Shown here one piece after another: positions 49,812 through 57,846 of a DNA stretch of 64,000 nt; the stretch's first letter is position 1; each line of letters starts with the position of its first letter. Source of the stretch: Niastella yeongjuensis. Lineage in GTDB: Bacteria; Bacteroidota; Bacteroidia; Chitinophagales; Chitinophagaceae. A program made the position numbers and the translations under genes. The notes under the pieces were generated by a model that was given only the letters and a program-made list of their open reading frames with translations, was not told where the DNA came from and ran no database searches. The stretch is from assembly GCF_900110245.1 (NCBI RefSeq), contig NZ_FOCZ01000005.1, positions 558,001-622,000 on the forward strand, written 5' to 3'.

Positions 49812-50226
49812 TATCAAGCAGATACGTTAAAGCTAACTCGTATCCCTTTAAACCGAGCCCGATAATGCTGCCGGCCGATTTGCCCGATACGTGCGATAGT
49901 TTGCGAAACTCTTCCCTTGCATGTACATTGGAGATGTGTACTTCTACTACCGGGGTTTTTATGCTTGCTATGGCATCGCCGATAGCTACAGAAGTGTGGG
50001 TATAACCGCCGGGGTTCATAATAATGCCATCATAATCGAAACCAACCCGTTGTAATTCATTGATCAGTTCGCCTTCCACATTGCTCTGGTAATACTGAAT
50101 ATCCACCTGGGGATACTTGCTTTTCAGGGTTACCAGGTAATCGTCGAAGGAAGTACTTCCGTAAATCCCTGGTTCGCGTTTACCTAACAGGTTCAGGTTG
50201 GGACCGTTGATGATAGCTATTTTCAT
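49807..50226 (-). CDS. aroQ: 3-dehydroquinate dehydratase, type II
   Basis: A 139-residue type II enzyme that dehydrates 3-dehydroquinate in the shikimate pathway. Signature NGPNLNLLGKREPGIYG (with the conserved Arg 17 region and catalytic Tyr in GIYG), IIMNPGGYTHTSVAIGDAI, and VEVHISNVHAREEFR with catalytic His. Normal length. It is the gene after carA, with a terminator between them. Confidence 0.95.
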   Translation of the reverse strand: MKIAIINGPNLNLLGKREPGIYGSTSFDDYLVTLKSKYPQVDIQYYQSNVEGELINELQRVGFDYDGIIMNPGGYTHTSVAIGDAIASIKTPVVEVHISNVHAREEFRKLSHVSGKSAGSIIGLGLKGYELALTYLLDK

Positions 50227-50244
50227 AAAAATAAGGAGAAAAGA

Positions 50245-50265
50245 AAGGGTGGATAAACCACCCTT
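50245..50265 (-). terminator. Terminator between carA and aroQ
   Basis: AAGGGTGG-ATAAA-CCACCCTT, 8-bp stem. On the minus strand it is followed by TCTTTTCTCC-type T-rich sequence, just before the aroQ start. Confidence 0.7.
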
Positions 50266-50271
50266 ATTATA

Positions 50272-51381
50272 TTAATTCATATACTCTTTGATCATATTGA
50301 TGAAGTCATCGAACAGGTAACGGCTGTCGTGCGGACCAGGCGTGCTTTCGGGGTGGTATTGAACCGAGAAAGCCGGTTGCTCTTTCATTCTGATGCCTTC
50401 GATGGTATCATCGTTCAGGTTCATGTGCGTAACCTCGATGTGTGAAGCTTTCTTAACAGCTTCAGGATCAACACCGAATCCATGGTTCTGGGTGGTCACC
50501 TCGCATTTACCGGTAAGCAGGTTCTTAACGGGGTGATTCAATCCACGGTGGCCATGGTGCATTTTAAAGGTATCGATGCCATTAGCCAGGGCTATTAACT
50601 GATGACCAAGGCAAATGCCAAAGGTTGGCACTTTCTCATTCAACACATCCTTTACAGTGGCAATGGCGTAATCCATAGCCGCAGGGTCGCCGGGACCATT
50701 TGACAGGAAATAACCATTTGGTGCAAAGGCTTTCAGCTCGCTGATGGGCGTTTTAGCCGGGAACACCTTTACATAAGCACCACGCTCTACCATACAGGTA
50801 AGAATGTGTTGTTTGGTACCGAAATCGAGCACGGCGATTTTAACCGGTGAGTTGGGATCGCCGAGGGTATATGGCTCGGTGGTGCTTACCTTGCTGGCCA
50901 GCTCCAGACCGTCCATGTTAGGCGTTTTTGCCAGTTCTTTTTTCAACTCCTCCACATCCAGAATTTCGGAAGAGATGATACAGTTCATGGCGCCTTTGGT
51001 GCGCACGTGGGTTACCAATGCGCGGGTGTCAACCCCTTCAATACACACAATATTGTTTTTGATCAGGTATTGATCAAGAGATTCAGTAGCCTGTTTACGA
51101 CTGTATTGTTCTTCCAGGTTGCGTCCGATCATACCACGGATCTTTACGCTATCAGATTCAACATCAGAGTCTTTAGTTCCATAATTACCTACGTGCACGC
51201 TATTCATGATAACGATTTGCCCATAGTAACTGGGATCGGTAAATACTTCCTGGTAACCGGTCATACCGGTGTTAAAACAAATTTCACCGGTTGTAGTGCC
51301 AATTTTTCCAAAGGCTTTACCGAAATGAACGGTGCCATCTTCCAACAACAATACAGCGGATTTTTGTACAGTATTCGACAT
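50272..51381 (-). CDS. carA: Carbamoyl-phosphate synthase small (glutaminase) subunit
   Basis: A 369-residue CarA. The N-terminal domain has VLLLEDGTVHFGKAFGKIG, GEICFNTGMTGYQEVFTDPS; the class I glutaminase domain has FLSNGPGDPAAMDYAI, nucleophile Cys in FGICLGHQLIALANG, and HPES near the C-terminus (FSVQYHPESTPGPHDSRYLF). It releases ammonia from glutamine for carbamoyl phosphate (arginine and pyrimidine synthesis). carB is not in the window. -7 element at 51402-51409. Confidence 0.95.
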   Translation of the reverse strand: MSNTVQKSAVLLLEDGTVHFGKAFGKIGTTTGEICFNTGMTGYQEVFTDPSYYGQIVIMNSVHVGNYGTKDSDVESDSVKIRGMIGRNLEEQYSRKQATESLDQYLIKNNIVCIEGVDTRALVTHVRTKGAMNCIISSEILDVEELKKELAKTPNMDGLELASKVSTTEPYTLGDPNSPVKIAVLDFGTKQHILTCMVERGAYVKVFPAKTPISELKAFAPNGYFLSNGPGDPAAMDYAIATVKDVLNEKVPTFGICLGHQLIALANGIDTFKMHHGHRGLNHPVKNLLTGKCEVTTQNHGFGVDPEAVKKASHIEVTHMNLNDDTIEGIRMKEQPAFSVQYHPESTPGPHDSRYLFDDFINMIKEYMN

Positions 51382-51401
51382 CTTTCGTATAAAAAATTTT
51401 G

Positions 51402-51409
51402 CAAAAATA
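51402..51409 (-). promoter_or_regulatory. TAnnTTTG -7 element for carA
   Basis: Minus strand TATTTTTG, 20 nt before the carA ATG. It makes carA independent of the ribosomal operon, which ends in the terminator at 51491-51521. Confidence 0.6.
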
Positions 51410-51490
51410 ACACAATAATTAACGAACTAGGACAAATTCTTGTTCACAGGATAGGGAAATTTTGAGGTAAGACTCAGTTTTCCGAAAGGG

Positions 51491-51521
51491 CAAAAAAAAG
51501 CAAGACTATTAAAAGTCTTGC
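51491..51521 (-). terminator. Terminator of the alpha ribosomal operon (after rplQ)
   Basis: GCAAGACT-ATTAAA-AGTCTTGC, 8-bp perfect stem followed on the minus strand by eight T residues, about 30 nt after the rplQ stop. Confidence 0.88.
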
Positions 51522-51549
51522 TCCTTTATAAGAACCAATTCGGTCATTA

Positions 51550-52056
51550 TTACTTCGCTGCTTTTTTTGCTGGCTTTTCTTCTGTTGCTTCAGCGGCAGG
51601 AGCGGCAGTAGTATCATCAGCTTTTTTACGGCTGCTTCCACCACGACGAGTTCTCTTCGCAGTTTCTTTAACTTCGCCTTTTCCTTTTCCGTAGATCTCG
51701 TTGAAGTCAACCAGTTCAATCATAGCTGTTTCAGCGTTATCACCCACGCGGATACCCAGCTTAATGATGCGGGTATATCCACCAGGACGGCCACCAACTT
51801 TTTCGGCGATAGTTCCGAACAGTTCAGTAACAGCCTCTTTGTTTTGCAGGTAGCTGAACACTACACGACGCTGATGCGTGGTATTATCTTTAGCCTTTGT
51901 GATCAAGGGCTCGATAAAGGTGCGCAGTGCTTTTGCTTTTGCCAATGTGGTGTTGATACGCTTGTGATTAATCAGTTCACAAGCCAGGTTTTTCAGTAAC
52001 GCCTTCCGGTGGGAGGTCGTTCTGCCCAGGTTGTTAATTTTGTCGCCGTGACGCAT
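51550..52056 (-). CDS. rplQ: 50S ribosomal protein L17
   Basis: A 168-residue L17. The core (about 1-117) has [20 protein letters not shown] and [19 protein letters not shown]. Beyond residue about 118 there is a C-terminal extension rich in Lys, Ala, Arg and Thr ([20 protein letters not shown], ending EKPAKKAAK) that is absent from the 127-residue E. coli protein. Last gene of the alpha operon. A fold-back heptamer array separates it from rpoA. Confidence 0.95.
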   Translation of the reverse strand: MRHGDKINNLGRTTSHRKALLKNLACELINHKRINTTLAKAKALRTFIEPLITKAKDNTTHQRRVVFSYLQNKEAVTELFGTIAEKVGGRPGGYTRIIKLGIRVGDNAETAMIELVDFNEIYGKGKGEVKETAKRTRRGGSSRKKADDTTAAPAAEATEEKPAKKAAK

Positions 52057-52117
52057 GACAGATTGTTTTTAATCGGCTACACCGTGTCAGGAATTGTAAC
52101 CTACGTTTTGAATTACT

Positions 52118-52165
52118 GATGTAAGAAGTATGAAATAAGTGGTCTTACTTCATACTTCCTACCTC
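52118..52165. repeat. Fold-back heptamer array between rpoA and rplQ
   Basis: On the minus strand GAGGTAG, GAAGTAT, GAAGTAA, then GACCAC, then TTATTTC, ATACTTC, TTACATC: three words facing three complementary words across a short loop. It lies between two genes of the alpha ribosomal operon. Confidence 0.85.
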
Positions 52166-52180
52166 GTGTTATTTTGAAAA

Positions 52181-53182
52181 CTATAACTCTTCTTTATCCA
52201 GACCTAACTTGCTGAGATCCATACCGAAGTGTAAACCTCTTTCAGCCAGAACCTGCTCAATTTCAGCAAGTGACTTCTGACCGAAGTTTCTGAACTTCAT
52301 CAGGTCTTCCTGCTCGTATTGAACCAGCTCGCTCAAGCTGTTGATCTTTGCAGCTTTCAAACAGTTGAAAGCGCGTACAGACAGATCGAGGTCTTCGAGT
52401 GGGGTTTTGAGAATTTTGCGCAGTTGCAGCATTTGCTCATCCACCACATCCTCTTTCTTATCTTCTTTGTTATCGAAAGTGATGTTCTCGTCAGTGATGA
52501 TCATCAGGTGCTGGATCAGGATGCGGCTGGCTTGTTTCACCGCTTCTTCAGGGTGAATGGTACCGTCCGTAGAAACGTCCATGATCAGCTTTTCGTAGTC
52601 AGTACGCTGTTCAACACGGGTGTTTTCGATAGCATACTTTACGTTTTTGATGGGGGTGAAGATGGCATCAGTTGGGATATAACCAAATGGAGCATCTTTC
52701 ACTTTGTTATCTTCAGCAGGAACATATCCGCGACCTTTTGAAACGGTCAGTTCAATGTCCAGCTTGGCTGACGAATCCAGAATACAGATCAACAGATCGG
52801 GGTTCATGATCTCGAAGTTTTGTGTAGCTTCTCCGATCATACCGGCTGTGAATTCTGACTTATTTTTAATGCTCAGGGTGATTTTCTCCTGGCTCACTTC
52901 ATGATCTACTTTCTTCTTAAACCGAACCTGTTTCAGGTTCAGAATGATCTCCAGCACATCTTCGGTAATACCCTTGATGGTAGCAAACTCGTGGTCTACA
53001 CCTTCAATACGGATACCTACGATAGCAAACCCTTCCAATGAACTCAACAATACTCTGCGCAAAGCATTACCAATGGTTACACCGTAACCAGGTTCTAACG
53101 GGCGAAACTCAAACTGAGCTTCGAATTCCGTTGCTTTTTGTAAAACTATTTTGTCAGGTTTCTGGAAATTTAAAATTGCCAT
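52181..53182 (-). CDS. rpoA: RNA polymerase alpha subunit
   Basis: A 333-residue alpha subunit. The N-terminal dimerisation domain (about 1-235) includes FRPLEPGYGVTIGNALRRVL and GIRIEGVDHEFATIKGITED; a linker (about 236-260, KEDKKEDVVDEQ-like acidic) joins the C-terminal DNA- and activator-binding domain (about 260-325) with LDLSVRAFNCLKAAKINSLS and RNFGQKSLAEIEQVLAERGL. Core transcription machinery, in the alpha ribosomal operon between rpsD and rplQ. Confidence 0.97.
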   Translation of the reverse strand: MAILNFQKPDKIVLQKATEFEAQFEFRPLEPGYGVTIGNALRRVLLSSLEGFAIVGIRIEGVDHEFATIKGITEDVLEIILNLKQVRFKKKVDHEVSQEKITLSIKNKSEFTAGMIGEATQNFEIMNPDLLICILDSSAKLDIELTVSKGRGYVPAEDNKVKDAPFGYIPTDAIFTPIKNVKYAIENTRVEQRTDYEKLIMDVSTDGTIHPEEAVKQASRILIQHLMIITDENITFDNKEDKKEDVVDEQMLQLRKILKTPLEDLDLSVRAFNCLKAAKINSLSELVQYEQEDLMKFRNFGQKSLAEIEQVLAERGLHFGMDLSKLGLDKEEL

Positions 53183-53262
53183 ATTATAAATTTCTATTTT
53201 TTACGTTGTAGAATGTGAGTGATTAAGGTAAGCGCTTTACTGATACGGATCAGGATTCACGA

Positions 53263-53868
53263 TTACTTGCTATACAACTCAACAATCAACTGCTCCTTAA
53301 TGTTCTCAGGAACGCTTTCACGCTCTGGATAAGCTACGAAAGTACCGCTCATCTCAGATTCGTTCCAATCGAGCCAGCTGAACTTTGCATTCTTACCGCG
53401 GAATACGCTGGTAATAGCAGTGTTTCCTTTATCTTTTTCTTTAACGCTGATGATATCGCCAGGTTGCAACTGAAAAGAAGGGATGTTAACCACCGCTCCG
53501 TTTACAGTAATGTGTTTGTGCGATACCAGCTGACGTGCACCAGGACGTGAAGGAGAAAGACCCAGGCGGTAAACAGCGTTATCCAAACGTGACTCCAGCA
53601 ATTTGATCAGGTTTTCACCAGTTACACCTTTTAAGCGGGCTGCTTCTTCAAAGGTTTTGCGGAATTGTTTCTCGAGAACGCCGTAAGTATATTTAGCTTT
53701 TTGCTTTTCTTTCAACTGTAATGCATACTCTCCTGGAGCTTTACGCTTTTTAGAAGGACCATGCTGACCGGGAGGGTTGCTGTTCTTTGACAGATATTTA
53801 CCATTGCCTAAGATAGGCTCGCCGAAAATACGGCAGATTCTTGTTTTTGGACCAGTGTAACGTGCCAT
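53263..53868 (-). CDS. rpsD: 30S ribosomal protein S4
   Basis: A 201-residue S4. It starts [20 protein letters not shown] at ATG 53868; a longer in-frame extension to 53922 has no conserved residues and is rejected. The central S4 RNA-binding domain contains [34 protein letters not shown], and the C-terminus ends [12 protein letters not shown] primary 16S rRNA-binding protein, and in enteric bacteria a translational repressor of this operon. Confidence 0.97.
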   Translation of the reverse strand: MARYTGPKTRICRIFGEPILGNGKYLSKNSNPPGQHGPSKKRKAPGEYALQLKEKQKAKYTYGVLEKQFRKTFEEAARLKGVTGENLIKLLESRLDNAVYRLGLSPSRPGARQLVSHKHITVNGAVVNIPSFQLQPGDIISVKEKDKGNTAITSVFRGKNAKFSWLDWNESEMSGTFVAYPERESVPENIKEQLIVELYSK

Positions 53869-54002
53869 GTTGTTATTTAATAAGATTTTTTGGTGACGAT
53901 ACACGATCATAAAAAATCTCAAAAATCAATCGTGCATCCTTTTTGATATATAAATAAATATAATGATTTGGGGCTTCCAAATCACTATATCATAAAATAT
54001 TA

Positions 54003-54407
54003 CTACACTCTTCTTTTCTTAGGAGGACGGCAACCATTGTGAGGCAGCGGAGTTACGTCTTTGATCATCGCAATCTCGATACCATTCTGAGACAAAGAGC
54101 GGATAGAGCTCTCGCGACCGGCGCCGGGTCCTTTTACATATACATCAACTTTTTTCACACCTGCATCGAAGGCAGTTTTTGCAGCGTCAGCAGCGGCCAT
54201 CTGAGCGGCATAAGGCGTGTTCTTTTTAGAACCCTTAAAACCCATTTTACCGGCACTGCTCCAGGAAATAACCTGGCCATTCTTGTTGGTAATGCTGATG
54301 ATAATGTTGTTGAAGCTTGCTGAAATGTGAACATCACCGTAGGTGTCAACCTTCACAATTCTTTTCTTCGCAGCGGCTTTTGCGCTGGGCTGTTGTGCTT
54401 TTGCCAT
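54003..54407 (-). CDS. rpsK: 30S ribosomal protein S11
   Basis: A 134-residue S11 with [59 protein letters not shown], and a C-terminus ending [10 protein letters not shown]. The first 17 residues are Ala/Lys-rich. A hairpin (TGATTTGG/CCAAATCA, 53964-53984) follows in the spacer to rpsD. Confidence 0.97.
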   Translation of the reverse strand: MAKAQQPSAKAAAKKRIVKVDTYGDVHISASFNNIIISITNKNGQVISWSSAGKMGFKGSKKNTPYAAQMAAADAAKTAFDAGVKKVDVYVKGPGAGRESSIRSLSQNGIEIAMIKDVTPLPHNGCRPPKKRRV

Positions 54408-54523
54408 AATTGTTAATAGGTAATCTTAAAGTTTTAAAATATTCCGCGTGAGCGAAAGCCAGATCAACACTCCGCCTGCACCTGCATCTGTAATTGACCT
54501 GTTATGGTGCATATAAAATGCCT

Positions 54524-54596
54524 CAAGCTATAAGCTTCAAGCCACAAGTCATTATAAAAAACGGCTTGCAGCTTAAGGCTTCTAGCTTGGTGCTAT
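54524..54596. repeat. Fold-back heptamer array between rpsM and rpsK
   Basis: On the minus strand four words CAAGCTA, GAAGCCT, TAAGCTG, CAAGCCG, then TTTTTTATAATGA, then complementary words CTTGTGG, CTTGAAG, CTTATAG, CTTGAGG. Arms match in register at five or more of seven positions per word. It starts 2 nt after the rpsM stop (54599-54601). Confidence 0.9.
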
Positions 54597-54598
54597 TA

Positions 54599-54979
54599 TT
54601 ATTTCTTAGGTGCTTTCTTTTTACCGGCAACAGTTTTCCGTTTTCCTTTACGGGTACGGCTGTTGGTACGTGTACGCTGGCCACGAACAGGTAAACCTTT
54701 ACGATGGCGCAAACCACGGTAGCAAGCGATATCAAGCAAACGCTTAATACTCATTTGCACTTCAGAACGCAACTGACCTTCTACTTTCAGTTCGTTGGTA
54801 ATAATGTTACGGATTGCATTCAGTTCGTCATCATTCCATTGATGAACTTTCTTGTCCAGTGAAATGCCTGCTTTAGTCAGGATATACTGGGAAGTTGCAC
54901 GACCGATTCCAAAAATATAAGTAAGACCTATTTCGCCTCTCTTATTCTTGGGTAAATCTACACCGGCAATACGAGCCAT
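54599..54979 (-). CDS. rpsM: 30S ribosomal protein S13
   Basis: A 126-residue S13: [40 protein letters not shown], and the C-terminal [20 protein letters not shown] followed by a Lys-rich tail. It binds the head of the 30S subunit. It sits between rpmJ and rpsK. A T-rich fold-back repeat follows its stop, which is unexpected inside this operon. Confidence 0.97.
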   Translation of the reverse strand: MARIAGVDLPKNKRGEIGLTYIFGIGRATSQYILTKAGISLDKKVHQWNDDELNAIRNIITNELKVEGQLRSEVQMSIKRLLDIACYRGLRHRKGLPVRGQRTRTNSRTRKGKRKTVAGKKKAPKK

Positions 54980-55038
54980 ATCTTTCTTTTATTATTTTTT
55001 TATTTAATGAAGCAAATCACAACTGTAATGAGTTAAGA

Positions 55039-55155
55039 TTAACCTTGTCTTTGCTTGAAGCGCGGGTTCTTTTTGTTTATCACATATAACCGGCCTTTTC
55101 TACGCACAATTTTGCAATCGGCGCTACGCTTTTTAATTGATGCACGAACTTTCAT
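55039..55155 (-). CDS. rpmJ: 50S ribosomal protein L36
   Basis: A 38-residue L36, [20 protein letters not shown] continuing [18 protein letters not shown]. The single Cys remains in DCKIV, but the usual second zinc ligand pair is not complete, so this is the Zn-independent (C-minus) form. It lies between infA and rpsM, its conserved position. Confidence 0.95.
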   Translation of the reverse strand: MKVRASIKKRSADCKIVRRKGRLYVINKKNPRFKQRQG

Positions 55156-55185
55156 AACATTTATTTATTTACAGTGCTTTTGAAC

Positions 55186-55404
55186 TTATTTATAACGGAA
55201 GATGATCCTTCCCCTCGTTAAATCATAAGGGCTCATCTCCACTCCCACTTTATCACCCGGCAAAATTCTGATGTAGTTCATCCTCATTTTACCCGAGATA
55301 GTTGCCAGTATCTCATGCCCATTTTCAAGTTTTACCTTAAACATTGCGTTCGATAAAGCTTCTATAATAACTCCATCCTGTTTGATCAGCGGTTGTTTAC
55401 CCAT
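55186..55404 (-). CDS. infA: Translation initiation factor IF-1
   Basis: A 72-residue OB-fold protein: [57 protein letters not shown]. It binds the ribosomal A site during initiation. First gene of the alpha operon, with a -7 element 16 nt upstream. No secY or map gene precedes it in this window. Confidence 0.97.
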   Translation of the reverse strand: MGKQPLIKQDGVIIEALSNAMFKVKLENGHEILATISGKMRMNYIRILPGDKVGVEMSPYDLTRGRIIFRYK

Positions 55405-55420
55405 ATAATTTTAAGGAGCG

Positions 55421-55428
55421 CAAAGATA
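55421..55428 (-). promoter_or_regulatory. TAnnTTTG -7 element for infA and the alpha operon
   Basis: Minus strand TATCTTTG ends 16 nt before the infA ATG at 55404. Confidence 0.65.
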
Positions 55429-55518
55429 TGAATATCGCCCTAAAAAAGAAAAAAATAAGAAATAATTAAAAATAATTGCCTGTTTTCCCTTTAATTCCCG
55501 GCAAATGTATGCAAAAAA

Positions 55519-55577
55519 ATACAAGGCGCATCGACTGGTTCAGGTGCTACAACATCCCCATTCAACACGCCTTGTAT
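55519..55577. other. Long-loop hairpin between infA and the 55605 gene
   Basis: ATACAAGGCG (55519-55528) is exactly complementary to CGCCTTGTAT (55568-55577) across a 39-nt loop. There is no T-tract directly after the stem, but T/A-rich DNA flanks it. It may end the transcript of the 55605 gene or be a small structured RNA. Confidence 0.4.
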
Positions 55578-55604
55578 GTATTTAAAAAGTTGACTACTAA
55601 CAAC

Positions 55605-56012
55605 TTAATGCACTGCTGCGGACATCAGTTCCACCTTGGTCATCTGGTAATAATGGTTTTGCAGCTGATGTACACTGATTGCCTGGTTCAGGTACCGGTG
55701 ATCTTCCCGCCACCATACTTCCAGGCTCGAAAAGTCGTCTTTTTTGGGCAACAACACCCTAAAAGAGCCTTTCATGTACTTGGCACTCCCATCCCCATTC
55801 TCGTGCCTGGTAAACCCCAGCTTCTCCATTTCCTCGTTATTCAGGGCAATCGGATACAACTCCCCCGGCCCATACCAAAACTCATTTCCGCCGGCTTCCA
55901 CCAACGCTTTTCCTTCGGGTCGGTCAACATCCTTTACCATTCCCTCTCTTTGCTGGCCTTCATATTCGGCCAGTACCATATCTCCGAATTTAAGATCTGA
56001 AATTTTGATCAT
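55605..56012 (-). CDS. Conserved hypothetical protein, 135 aa
   Basis: A 135-residue cytoplasmic protein: MIKISDLKFGDMVLAEYEGQ, VEAGGNEFWYGPGELYPIAL, NEEMEKLGFTRHENGDGSAK, FRVLLPKKDDFSSLEVWWRE, and a C-terminal half HRYLNQAISVHQLQNHYYQM. A first beta-barrel-like part (SH3-like, GDMVLAEYEGQQREGMVKDV) resembles small nucleic-acid-binding folds, but I do not recognise a family. No signal peptide. Neighbours give no hint; it is next to the promoter of the alpha operon. Confidence 0.75.
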   Translation of the reverse strand: MIKISDLKFGDMVLAEYEGQQREGMVKDVDRPEGKALVEAGGNEFWYGPGELYPIALNNEEMEKLGFTRHENGDGSAKYMKGSFRVLLPKKDDFSSLEVWWREDHRYLNQAISVHQLQNHYYQMTKVELMSAAVH

Positions 56013-56194
56013 ATGACAGCATTTTTAGTTGATTTCTAATTTACAAAAGGCTGCCCATATAACCATATTATCTTTTTAATTGAAGAATTATCGGTTTTAA
56101 AGAGCTGTTTTAGGTGCAAATTTCAGGGCGCCAGTCGCCGGTTGCCGGGCTTTTGCTTCGATTTCGAAAACCGATTGCCGCGAAACGGGAAACC

Positions 56195-56236
56195 GGTAAC
56201 AGGTAACTGGTAACTGGTAACCGGTAACTGGTTTAT
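56195..56236. repeat. Heptamer array GGTAACT covering the MFS stop codon
   Basis: GGTAACA, GGTAACT, GGTAACT, GGTAACC, GGTAACT, GGTTTAT. The stop codon (56233-56235) lies in the sixth unit. A weaker inverted arm (CCAGTCGCCGGTTGCCGG, 56131-56148) is on the other side. Confidence 0.85.
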
Positions 56237-57531
56237 TCAATTACAAAGGCTTCTGCCAGCTCCTCGGCCTTTTCCGCTACCGTAGGCTTTTTAGCAAGTT
56301 TGTGCACTACCTGCTTGTTTATGAAGTACATCATGATCATTACAACGGTCATAGATGACATTACAATAATGCCCAGCGTGCTGTAATGATGTATTTTTCC
56401 ATCCGCTCCCTGGTTGATCACCATACCGGCCAGCATGGCTGCTGCCCCGCCGGCCAATTGCTGCACAGATGCATTAACGCTCATAAAAGCGCCCCTGTCC
56501 TTAGCCTGAGGGATGGCACTGATCAATGCGGAAGACGTTGACATTCTGGCCATAATACCGGCAAACATGAGTACATTTATTACAATCACCCACCCAAGCG
56601 GCGTTATACCCAGATTGGTATAAACAGCCACCATGGCCATGGTCAACACAGTTCCCCCAATAAACACGCTGTATTTGCCCAGTTTATCGCCCAGGAAACC
56701 TGCAAGCGGACCAAACACAAAGGTGAATATGCCCGAAATACCATATAAAACCGGCAGTTGCTCATTGGTTATTCCCAGGTTGTTTACACTGAAGGCACTG
56801 CCAAATGGCATTAACATATACCCACCGGTAGCCAGTAAAGTAGTGGTTAAAAATGCCAGCAGGTAATTGCGGTTGGAAATGGTATTGCCCATATGAACGA
56901 TCGGGTTGTGATCGGTGCGTATCTTCAGGTGATCGGCCACCGGTTTCATTTTCAGGGCAATGATGATACCTGGAATAACGCCTACTATGGCAATCAGCCA
57001 GAAGGGTGAGTGCCAGCCATAATGGTTGGCCAGGAACAGGCCAATGGGTAACCCCAGCACCTGGCTGGCCGCAAAGGCCATTTGGATAAAGCCCATTACC
57101 CTACCCCGCACTTCCAGCCTGAACAGGTCAGTTACAATGGCCATACTCACAGAGCCAATGACCCCGCCGAATAATCCGGTTACAATACGGGCTATCAGCA
57201 GAAAATGGTAATCGGTAGCCATGGCACAAAGGGCCGTACCCATTAAAAACCCGATATAGAAAAATATGAGCAGTCTTTTACGGTCGAATTTATCGGCAAA
57301 GCCGGCTGCCAGTATACCGGAAACGAAGGCGCTGAAGGCATACCCCGACACCACATTCCCAAACTGGTGCGTTGAAATTTTCAATTTTGGCATCAGCATG
57401 GCGCCAAGCGGCGACATCACCATAAAATCAAGGATAACAGTAAATTGTAAAAAGGCAAGGATGGCTATCACAAACACCTCATATCCTGAAAAGGATGGTT
57501 TGGGTGTTTTAGTTGGTTTGGTTGAATTCAT
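56233..57531 (-). CDS. MFS efflux transporter
   Basis: A 432-residue major facilitator protein with 12 predicted helices. N-terminal QFTVILDFMVMSPLGAMLMP, then the loop motif A-like ADKFDRKRLLIFFYIG after helix 2 and VSMAIVTDLFRLEVRGRVMG. The pattern resembles drug-efflux members. It is the last gene after the small 57553 gene, under the nearby TetR regulator, which suggests inducible export of a toxic compound. The substrate is not known. Confidence 0.88.
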   Translation of the reverse strand: MNSTKPTKTPKPSFSGYEVFVIAILAFLQFTVILDFMVMSPLGAMLMPKLKISTHQFGNVVSGYAFSAFVSGILAAGFADKFDRKRLLIFFYIGFLMGTALCAMATDYHFLLIARIVTGLFGGVIGSVSMAIVTDLFRLEVRGRVMGFIQMAFAASQVLGLPIGLFLANHYGWHSPFWLIAIVGVIPGIIIALKMKPVADHLKIRTDHNPIVHMGNTISNRNYLLAFLTTTLLATGGYMLMPFGSAFSVNNLGITNEQLPVLYGISGIFTFVFGPLAGFLGDKLGKYSVFIGGTVLTMAMVAVYTNLGITPLGWVIVINVLMFAGIMARMSTSSALISAIPQAKDRGAFMSVNASVQQLAGGAAAMLAGMVINQGADGKIHHYSTLGIIVMSSMTVVMIMMYFINKQVVHKLAKKPTVAEKAEELAEAFVIE

Positions 57532-57552
57532 TTGATTCGGTTTGAAAATTAA

Positions 57553-57807
57553 TTAATCAGGCAGTTCTTCACATAAGTACCCGGCATCGGTCACCATACG
57601 AATGATGTCGCCCGGCAATAACCATGACGTTTCAATGCGCAAAACATTGTCGATGTCATGCTCGTCCACATTCCACCGCAGAATGCCAGCTGTATCACCC
57701 ATTAAAGGTGAAATACGATGGATATCTTTTGCAGACACCAGATTGGTTTTGAAAACCAATACCCGCAAGGTTCTTTTCGCGTAAGAAGCAAGTTTAATGT
57801 TATTCAT
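57553..57807 (-). CDS. Small HMA-like-fold protein without the CxxC site
   Basis: An 84-residue protein starting MNNIKLASYAKRTLRVLVFK. Strand and helix spacing (LRVLVFKTNLV, GILRWNVDEHDIDNVLRIET, IIRMVTDAGYLCEELPD) matches the heavy-metal-associated fold, but the loop has no CxxC; a lone Cys is in YLCEEL. ATG 57807 is preferred over 57819, which overlaps the operator. The MFS gene starts 21 nt after its stop, so the two are an operon under the TetR regulator. The fold call is an inference. Confidence 0.6.
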   Translation of the reverse strand: MNNIKLASYAKRTLRVLVFKTNLVSAKDIHRISPLMGDTAGILRWNVDEHDIDNVLRIETSWLLPGDIIRMVTDAGYLCEELPD

Positions 57808-57810
57808 AAA

Positions 57811-57824
57811 AATGAACATTCATT
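57811..57824. promoter_or_regulatory. Likely TetR operator upstream of the efflux operon
   Basis: AATGAACATTCATT differs by one base from the perfect palindrome AATGAATATTCATT in front of the tetR gene. It lies 4 nt upstream of the ATG of the 57553 gene. Confidence 0.65.
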
Positions 57825-57846
57825 TACTTAATTGGACAAAAAAATA

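Noticed and set aside
53869-53922. Extended rpsD start at 53922
   Set aside because: The extra 18 residues are not conserved, and MARYTGPK is the universal S4 start.
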